Positions 57,520-64,000 of a stretch of DNA of 64,000 bases are shown in pieces. A program made the position numbers and the translations under genes. Source of the DNA: CAJXMH01 sp964001305 (GTDB taxonomy: Bacteria; Bacteroidota; Bacteroidia; Flavobacteriales_E; Vicingaceae); assembly GCA_964001305.1 (NCBI GenBank), contig CAXFAI010000042.1, forward strand, positions 130,866-194,865, given 5' to 3'. Below the pieces are notes generated by a model. It was not told where the DNA came from, did no database searches, and worked only from the letters and a program-made list of their open reading frames with translations. Positions within the stretch are counted from its first letter, which is position 1. Each line of letters opens with the position of its first letter.

Positions 57520-60500
57520 TTACTTAATAATTAGCTTCTCAACTTTTGAGTTATCTCCAGATTGAATTTGAAGTGTATAAACACCTTTAGCAAATTCACT
57601 GAAGTCTAATTGTTGACTTCCATTATTAAGTGTCATGGTTGTTTCAAAAACTACTTTTCCAGTAATATCTCTAGCAGTAACTCTTAGAGCTTCGCTTCTA
57701 TTACCATTTAAAGAAATATTGATCAAGCCATTTGTTGGGTTAGGATAAATTGAAAGACCTGCATCCAAATTATCTTCTTCTAAGCCAACTGTACAATCAA
57801 CGCCAACAAAAGCAATTGATCTTGGACTTGCACAAGCTCCACCGGCAAAAGGTAAAGTCAACCCTGTATTTACAACACCCAAATCAATCGGGTTCTGAAT
57901 GAAGTCATTCATATCGTTGTTATCAGCATTACCTTGACGGTAGAGTGAGCTACCTCCTGCTAATCCATTACCACTAACACCATCACCAATCCAATGTCCT
58001 GATGCAATTGGATTCGTAATTGTAAATCCATTTACAGTAACATTGAATGTCTGAATATCAGCTGCCAACCAGTTGCTTGGCAAGAAGTCAACAATATTCC
58101 CAAGGTTATCAATAATTAAAATCCAACCAGTGAAACCAGGGTAAGCACCAGGGTTCCAAAGAAGATTACTTCCCCATGGATTTACCGCACCATCTGTCCA
58201 ATACATTGTACCACCCGGTGCAATTGTACCTGAAAGAACTTGTGTAGTTGCATTAACTGTATTGATATTAGCATAGGCATTACTTACTGCTACCGTCCAC
58301 CCTGTTACGTCAATAGCTTGAGAAGAAACATTGGTAATTTCTAGGGCATCTGGCCCACCTAAGTCCATTTCTGTAATTAATACTGATGAACCACCTGCAC
58401 CACCTTGTGTTACTTCTTGCACCCAAACAGTATCATAATTACCTTGACCTGCAGCGGCCATTCCTGCGTATCCTAAGGAGTCTCCATTAGCACTGAAGAA
58501 ATGAGTAGAACTAGAATCAATTCTATTTCCTCCCATTGCAGCATCATACCACTCAAATTGAGCACCAGGAGCAGCTCCCAACACTCTTGCATAAGCTGTA
58601 TCCTGAACACCACATGCAGGAGTAGCTGTATCTCCTAATACATTTGGAGCGCTTAATACGATTGGTAAAACAGATAATGTATCAGACGAATTTGATCCAC
58701 ATGCAAGAACTCTATAATAAGTTAAAGCAGTTGGAGTAATTTGCAACTCATTTGTTGTTGCACCTGTAACATTAGTCCAAGTTGCACCATTCGGTGAAGT
58801 TTGCCACTGTAACTGTCCAAAATAATTTTCAGCCTTTAAGACAATTGTGTCTCCTGAACATATTGTGTCGGAGCCTGCAATTGTACCTCCCGTAGTTTGA
58901 GGTAACATTAAGCTTGCAGTTAATGTGTCATTATTAGGGAAGGTATCAGCAGTCATTGTTATTTGTCCGTTTAATTCATAGTTCCCTGCAACAGTCATAT
59001 TAATTGATCCAACATTCAAGTTAATAGTTGCTCCAATTGGCAGCGGATTACCCCCATTAGCACTATTATTATTAATTGTAGTACTAATGGACTGTGTACT
59101 TACACCAGAAACTGTAACAGAAATTGTAGCGGGTGTGGTAGCAAAGTCAAGCGCAACACCACCTGCATTTATTAATTCAACAATTACATCCTCATTAGCT
59201 CCATAACAGCTATCTGCGTTTATCGTTGGCTCTATGAAATTTGTAATCCCAAGATTTTCAGAAGCTGGTGGTGTAAATTCAATTGCTCCTAAATCTGGCA
59301 CCGAGGCTCTAGCTGTTCCAAAATAATCTGAAGTTACTATTGCATTTGCAAAACCTACGTTATTAATTAATCCTTGGCTAGGTGTAAGATCAAAAATAGC
59401 CAGATTTACAAATTTTGGATCAACATCATAACTATTAGCACCATTTGGTGTATTTGTCTGCCAATCAAGCAAAGTTGCTTCATTTCCACCATAATATCCG
59501 TAGTAAGTTGTTGCACTAGGGTTATTAATATAAACATCATTATAATCAACTATCATTGATGTTGCAGCACTATTCAGGTATATACCATGCATAGTAGACG
59601 AACCACCTCGTGTAATTGAAATGATATTGTTTATAAAACTTGAATTTGTAGAAGCTGATGACTGGTATATTCCTCTTGTTGTACCACCTGTAGAAGTTGC
59701 ATGGTCTAAAGAGATAGTATTATTAATATGACTAGTATAATTAGCCCCTAAATCATAAATTCCATAGATGGTTCCATTGCTATTAATATCATAAATCAAA
59801 TTATTTGATACTAAATTCTCGGCACCCGAAACTGCGTCAGATGAAATATAAATTGGGTAACTCGTACCAGTCAATGAAGTTGCACTTCCGTGAGAGTTAT
59901 GAATTGCGTTTGCATTTACTAGGACTTTCTCACAGCTTGTACCAACATAAACTCCATAAAAGGTTGTAACACTTGTTTTATTGGGTCTCGAGATATCATT
60001 ATTTGCAATTATAACTGAATCCGTATATTGAAAATATGTACTATAAGCATAAGCATCTTCTATGGTACAATTCGTTACTGCAAAATTATACTGATCAGGA
60101 GATGAGGTGTTACCATAAGATGTAATTCCATAATAACCTCCTATTATCGTACAATTATCAATCAATATATCATGCATACTTCCACCAGAAGTAGTAGGGC
60201 TAGTTCTAGAACCTGAGTTTACAATTCCGCTAAAGAATGTTGAAGTATTTTGAACTCCAACGTCAATTGTGGAATTAGAAATATGAATATGGTGAGCTCC
60301 GCTAAAGTTTTGAATACCCCATCCATATGTACCACCGGTACCATCAATATTCAAACTATCAACACGCACCCATGAAGTTCCATTAAAAGTAAGTACGGCT
60401 CTTTGATTTGTATTTGTTGAACCAAATGCCAAAGTCTCTCCATGACCGTTAATTGTAATCGTATTTACTGAACTTGAACCATTCACTTCGTTCAATTCAA

Positions 60501-63500
60501 TTTGCTCATTATATGGACCTGAGCCTGTGGCTACATCAACTACTATTGGACCACATAATCCAAAATTATTTACATCATTCGCAAAATCTGTGAATGATTG
60601 CCAATTTGTACCACTTGCTGCAGCACCTGCATCAATGGTAAAGTTCCCCGACAATCCAGTTCTTAAACCAAGAATAGACAATGAATCATCATCAGTTATT
60701 GGATCAACCATATTATTAGGACTTCCTGAATATAAATGAATGTCGTACAATGTACCATTCGCAAATGTCACATTATTAAGAGCGACAGCTGCTGTATCAC
60801 CCGGCAGTATGGTTCCTGTATAGGTTACTGAATCTAACATTCCATTTATATCCCAGTATACTTTTACAGAATTTAAAGTATCAGTTCCTAAGTTTTTTAC
60901 TCCAACTACTGGAGTCACTGTGCCTTGACAAATTGGCAATTGGGGGTTTAGTATTGATACAACTCCTGCATTTAAAGGAGGAAGCACATCTAATGCAATA
61001 TCATCTATTGCAATATCTCCGTCACAACAAGCAACATTCACACCTCTAAATTTAACTTGAATTGATTTACCTGCGTATCCTGTTAAAAAGATTTCATCGT
61101 AGGCCCATGGATCTGATTGACTAGTTTGTTGTTGACCCACATATGAAGCAACAACATTTTCAACACCATTGGTATCAACAACTACATCCATTCTATCAAT
61201 CAAAGAACCATGATTGAAATACCAATAAGATAAAAGCAATACATTTTGACTTGGGTCTACATAAATCAGGGGAGAAATAAAATCTGCGGTATCTCCAACA
61301 GTTCCTGAAGATGTTTCCATGTACATGTACATTCCATTGGTAGGTCCACCAAAATGCGTGTGATCCCATAATGGTCCAGTTCCTACTGAATTTACATTAT
61401 TTCCATTATTTGCAACTTCAGACTCCCAATTTGGGTCTGTAGTTGTTGTAGATGTCCAATCTCTTGGCCAGGGATTAGCAAAAGTTCCTGCCGTAAATGT
61501 TTCAAAGTCTTCAAAAAATGGCACACCCACTGCAGTACTAAATGTAAATGGACCAATCCATAGAGAAGTATCCCCTCTACCACAAATTTCTCTTACGTAA
61601 TAAGTATAAGAAGTACTAGGTGTTAAACCCGTAACTGTAACAGAATCCTGACTAGTAATCGCTGAAGTACCGCTACCTTGTGGACTTCCTATTGGTAATA
61701 CTTCATACTGGTATGAACCACCTTGTCCATCCCAAAATATATCAACTGTAGTGAGTGTTTTATTAGACGCTCCAAGATTCGCTGGTGGAGGACAATTCGG
61801 GGGATCAAATTCATCAGCTCCAATATCTACAGTTGTTGAGCCTGCCATCGGACGTACATCTCCATCAATATCTGTCATTACTCCTGTTGAGTTATCTCCA
61901 TTGTCATTCACAAATGCCCCAACAATATGTAAATTGGTAGTTGATGCAAATTGTGGGTCTCCTTCTAGAGATCCAATATTAAACAAGGGTTGTGCAGTCT
62001 GATAAGCTGTTAAACTAGTATACTGAGTACCTGCAATATTGATTAAGTTCGTTCCAGTCGTATAGAATAAATTATTATCAAACTTGATAAAAATGGTATC
62101 GATCATATTAATCGTTTCAAATGCTTCTGTTGTTAATGAACTGAATATATTATTTCTAACATCAAAGCCTGATACCGGATTCGTCGTCGTTCCTCCAATT
62201 TGAAGGGCAGGATTTACAGTTCCCAATGCTTGGAAAGTATTATGCCATATATCTACAGAATCAACATAATACATGTACACTCCATAATCTGTATTTGAAG
62301 ATATCATGTTGTTAACAATGCGATATCTTCTATTGATAGGCGCATACGTATTGAAGTTATAGAAATAGGCTCCATAATCTTCAGCCAAGATATTATTACC
62401 CTCAAATACTACATTGTTGGTATAATAAATATAAGTTCCATCACCATTTAAATTGTTTCGTTGGGTCTGATCGATATCATTTCCAATAAACTCCAATGAA
62501 TCATTATAATACGCCAGCATTCCATAATAATAAACTGAATCTATATCATTATTCATCACTCTGTTATTCACCAACAATTGTGAAGTAGAACCATACAGAT
62601 AAAATCCATAATAACCCCCTATCATCTTATTATTCGAAATGGTATTGTAGTTAGCTACAGCTCCTGTTGACAAACTTGAATTTGAGGATGACATTACTGT
62701 GTTACTAACAGCTGACAAAGTTGAACTAGCATCAACTATTAATTGACAATTACTCAAGGTATTGTGATTCGCATTTCTAAATAATGCAGCAGCTGCTGCT
62801 GATGGATCAGTAGATTCAAAACTGATGTTTCTTACTGTTACATAATCTACATTATCAAAGGTCATTGCAGCAAACTGATTACCATTGTTTCTTACAAAAG
62901 TGGCTGATGAATCTCCTCCATCAATCGTTAAGGTATTCACAGAACTTAAACCTGGAACACTTGATAGATTAATGTATTGATTATCATATAAAAAGTTACT
63001 TACTGTTACGGTTACAGGGCCACAAACACCAAAGGTATTCAAGGCCGTATTCATATCTAGAATATTATTGAAATTAGTTCCTCCTGTTGCTAAAGCAGGA
63101 TTAACAGTAAAGTTTCCTGATAATGAAGGTCCTGTTTTAACACTTACCGTATCATTAAAATTAGAGGTATCAGCTACTCCATTCGGATCTGAGGTATAAA
63201 CCTTCAAATCATTTAATCCTGATGGGAAATTGTAGCTTCCTAACATGATTTGTGCTGTGTGAGAACCTGCCCCATTTAAAGTATCTAACAAACCAATATA
63301 CTTTATAGATGGTTGTGCCACTCCATTTACTTCCCAATTCACAGTTACTGAATCAATTTGATTTGCTCCAAAATTTGCAACAGTTGCATATACATTCTGA
63401 GAACCACCACAATAAACAGCTGGAGAATCTATTGACAATACTGCTGCATCATTTGTTCCTCCCAGGATAGAGTACTTAACTCCTCCATTAAATTGTCTTG

Positions 63501-64000
63501 GATGAAAGTTTGGATTTGGCATAGGACCACCATACCCAATTAAATTACCGGTTTCTATGGTTACAATTCCATCAGTAAAAGGAGCGGCAGCACCTGCAGT
63601 ACCAGTTGTGTATGCAACCGGAGCTCCTATATTTCCATTTACAAAAAATCGATAATTTGTACCTGGAATTAATGTAATACCTATTCCTAATGGAATAGCG
63701 GTAATTGAACCGGCTCCATTTGCACCCGTGGAAATGGTTGCAGTTCCAATTTGCGTCCAGCCATTAGCTGTACTTATATTAGGTGGACCAACAGTATCTG
63801 TTGCTGTGTACCAAACATCAGTATTACCTGTTGCATTAAAGGTACAATAAATAGAATCTAAAATCACGGTTTGAACCGAGCGGATTCCAAAGACAATTCC
63901 CTGAGTACCGTTTCCTCCATTCAAAGGTGGAACCGTATTCAATTGAAATTGGGCGTAACTGACGCAAAATGCAAACAGTATACTTACAAAAAGTAGCGCT
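57520..64000 (-). CDS. Giant T9SS-secreted multidomain protein (5' end just outside window)
   Basis: The frame is open to the right edge; its first visible residues ALLFVSILFAFCVSYAQ are the rest of a signal peptide, so only a few N-terminal residues are missing and a TTG at 63942 is not the start. Counting from 63942: CARDB-like domain (about 155-275), beta-helix module 1 (about 277-690, ending DIGADEF), fibronectin III (about 716-800), MAM-like jelly roll (about 805-1000, FFEDFETF to DIAIDDIALD), second CARDB-like plus beta-helix (about 1005-1550, ending LGAIEF), third CARDB-like, Ig-like (about 1690-1790), lamin-tail-like (about 1855-2000), and a type A sorting domain (LSIYPNPTNG to KVEKLIIK, about 2060-2140). 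It would be exported by T9SS and attached to the surface, probably as an adhesin (inference). Confidence 0.92.
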   Translation of the reverse strand, partial: ALLFVSILFAFCVSYAQFQLNTVPPLNGGNGTQGIVFGIRSVQTVILDSIYCTFNATGNTDVWYTATDTVGPPNISTANGWTQIGTATISTGANGAGSITAIPLGIGITLIPGTNYRFFVNGNIGAPVAYTTGTAGAAAPFTDGIVTIETGNLIGYGGPMPNPNFHPRQFNGGVKYSILGGTNDAAVLSIDSPAVYCGGSQNVYATVANFGANQIDSVTVNWEVNGVAQPSIKYIGLLDTLNGAGSHTAQIMLGSYNFPSGLNDLKVYTSDPNGVADTSNFNDTVSVKTGPSLSGNFTVNPALATGGTNFNNILDMNTALNTFGVCGPVTVTVSNFLYDNQYINLSSVPGLSSVNTLTIDGGDSSATFVRNNGNQFAAMTFDNVDYVTVRNISFESTDPSAAAAALFRNANHNTLSNCQLIVDASSTLSAVSNTVMSSSNSSLSTGAVANYNTISNNKMIGGYYGFYLYGSTSQLLVNNRVMNNDIDSVYYYGMLAYYNDSLEFIGNDIDQTQRNNLNGDGTYIYYTNNVVFEGNNILAEDYGAYFYNFNTYAPINRRYRIVNNMISSNTDYGVYMYYVDSVDIWHNTFQALGTVNPALQIGGTTTNPVSGFDVRNNIFSSLTTEAFETINMIDTIFIKFDNNLFYTTGTNLINIAGTQYTSLTAYQTAQPLFNIGSLEGDPQFASTTNLHIVGAFVNDNGDNSTGVMTDIDGDVRPMAGSTTVDIGADEFDPPNCPPPANLGASNKTLTTVDIFWDGQGGSYQYEVLPIGSPQGSGTSAITSQDSVTVTGLTPSTSYTYYVREICGRGDTSLWIGPFTFSTAVGVPFFEDFETFTAGTFANPWPRDWTSTTTTDPNWESEVANNGNNVNSVGTGPLWDHTHFGGPTNGMYMYMETSSGTVGDTADFISPLIYVDPSQNVLLLSYWYFNHGSLIDRMDVVVDTNGVENVVASYVGQQQTSQSDPWAYDEIFLTGYAGKSIQVKFRGVNVACCDGDIAIDDIALDVLPPLNAGVVSILNPQLPICQGTVTPVVGVKNLGTDTLNSVKVYWDINGMLDSVTYTGTILPGDTAAVALNNVTFANGTLYDIHLYSGSPNNMVDPITDDDSLSILGLRTGLSGNFTIDAGAAASGTNWQSFTDFANDVNNFGLCGPIVVDVATGSGPYNEQIELNEVNGSSSVNTITINGHGETLAFGSTNTNQRAVLTFNGTSWVRVDSLNIDGTGGTYGWGIQNFSGAHHIHISNSTIDVGVQNTSTFFSGIVNSGSRTSPTTSGGSMHDILIDNCTIIGGYYGITSYGNTSSPDQYNFAVTNCTIEDAYAYSTYFQYTDSVIIANNDISRPNKTSVTTFYGVYVGTSCEKVLVNANAIHNSHGSATSLTGTSYPIYISSDAVSGAENLVSNNLIYDINSNGTIYGIYDLGANYTSHINNTISLDHATSTGGTTRGIYQSSASTNSSFINNIISITRGGSSTMHGIYLNSAATSMIVDYNDVYINNPSATTYYGYYGGNEATLLDWQTNTPNGANSYDVDPKFVNLAIFDLTPSQGLINNVGFANAIVTSDYFGTARASVPDLGAIEFTPPASENLGITNFIEPTINADSCYGANEDVIVELINAGGVALDFATTPATISVTVSGVSTQSISTTINNNSANGGNPLPIGATINLNVGSINMTVAGNYELNGQITMTADTFPNNDTLTASLMLPQTTGGTIAGSDTICSGDTIVLKAENYFGQLQWQTSPNGATWTNVTGATTNELQITPTALTYYRVLACGSNSSDTLSVLPIVLSAPNVLGDTATPACGVQDTAYARVLGAAPGAQFEWYDAAMGGNRIDSSSTHFFSANGDSLGYAGMAAAGQGNYDTVWVQEVTQGGAGGSSVLITEMDLGGPDALEITNVSSQAIDVTGWTVAVSNAYANINTVNATTQVLSGTIAPGGTMYWTDGAVNPWGSNLLWNPGAYPGFTGWILIIDNLGNIVDFLPSNWLAADIQTFNVTVNGFTITNPIASGHWIGDGVSGNGLAGGSSLYRQGNADNNDMNDFIQNPIDLGVVNTGLTLPFAGGACASPRSIAFVGVDCTVGLEEDNLDAGLSIYPNPTNGLINISLNGNRSEALRVTARDITGKVVFETTMTLNNGSQQLDFSEFAKGVYTLQIQSGDNSKVEKLIIK

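Noticed and set aside
59374..62400. Repeat-like AT-rich tracts that might suggest a tandem array
   Set aside because: The periodicity follows beta-helix protein repeats of the T9SS gene; DNA copies are degenerate and there are no constant spacers, so neither CRISPR nor satellite.
63900..63942. TTG at 63942 as start of the giant protein
   Set aside because: The same frame continues upstream with a clear signal-peptide sequence to the window edge.
1..64000. tRNA, rRNA, insertion sequence, prophage or defence island
   Set aside because: Looked for in all gaps; no cloverleaf-like segments, integrases, transposases or defence genes were recognised.

Overview
The window is about 36-40% GC chromosomal DNA from a marine-type member of the Bacteroidota, most likely Flavobacteriales (Cryomorphaceae/Schleiferiaceae-like). 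The signs are a fused lpxC-fabZ gene, a PorX regulator and a type IX secretion (T9SS) cargo protein with a C-terminal sorting domain, a lipoprotein-type clade II NosZ, DUF5723 and other Bacteroidota-only families, and the Bacteroidota promoter box TAnnTTTG in front of many genes. No tRNA, rRNA, CRISPR array, insertion sequence or prophage was seen. It reads as a compact core genome: no gene-free stretch exceeds 300 bases, the longest being the 193-bp nos/HDAC divergent region and the 176-bp sigma-factor/uvrA divergent region.

Layout. (1) 1-6694, minus strand: a nitrous-oxide reductase operon transcribed right to left: cytochrome c, fasciclin lipoprotein, nosZ, membrane protein, nosL, a NosL/outer-membrane-barrel fusion, and nosD running off the left edge. 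An FNR/CRP-type palindrome sits about 42 bp upstream of the predicted transcription start. (2) 6888-11687: HDAC-like deacetylase, short-chain dehydrogenase, MarC, a membrane-anchored aminopeptidase, MurQ and an acidic orphan protein. (3) 11684-15959, minus: porX-tsaE-alanine dehydrogenase-DUF4258-like-methyltransferase operon. (4) 16044-23952, plus: HD hydrolase, lpxD, lpxC/fabZ, lpxA, a lone ABC ATPase, efp, a second diverged lpxD, and a SpoIIE-type phosphatase. (5) 23921-31487: surface polysaccharide export and assembly (O-antigen ligase, two Wzz-type proteins, flippase, methyltransferase, glycosyltransferase), then rnhB. (6) 31529-36555: a lipoprotein/DUF5723 pair, a zinc-ribbon coiled coil and a Nif3-like protein. 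(7) 36629-42886: lpxK, pnp, gatB, a TlpA-like thioredoxin, lpxH and gap. (8) 42971-54467: rpmH (50 aa), ABC exporter, prmC, ribD, DMT transporter, YigZ, ABC-F, TPR lipoprotein, recA, bcp, nth, a 63-aa protein and an ECF-like sigma factor. (9) 54644-64000: uvrA and a >2,160-residue T9SS-secreted multidomain protein whose start codon lies just beyond the right edge.

How the parts connect. Five lipid A steps (LpxA, LpxC, LpxD, LpxH, LpxK) plus the polysaccharide polymer genes describe assembly of the outer-membrane outer leaflet. In T9SS organisms secreted cargo is often anchored to such a glycolipid, so PorX and the giant T9SS protein fit the same envelope theme (inference). The nos operon gives N2O respiration fed by a lipoprotein cytochrome c.

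General organisation. Many starts lie 4-22 nt behind a TAnnTTTG box, so several mRNAs are predicted to be leaderless or nearly so. Four of nine convergent gene pairs end in one shared TTAA tetranucleotide that supplies a TAA stop to both strands.
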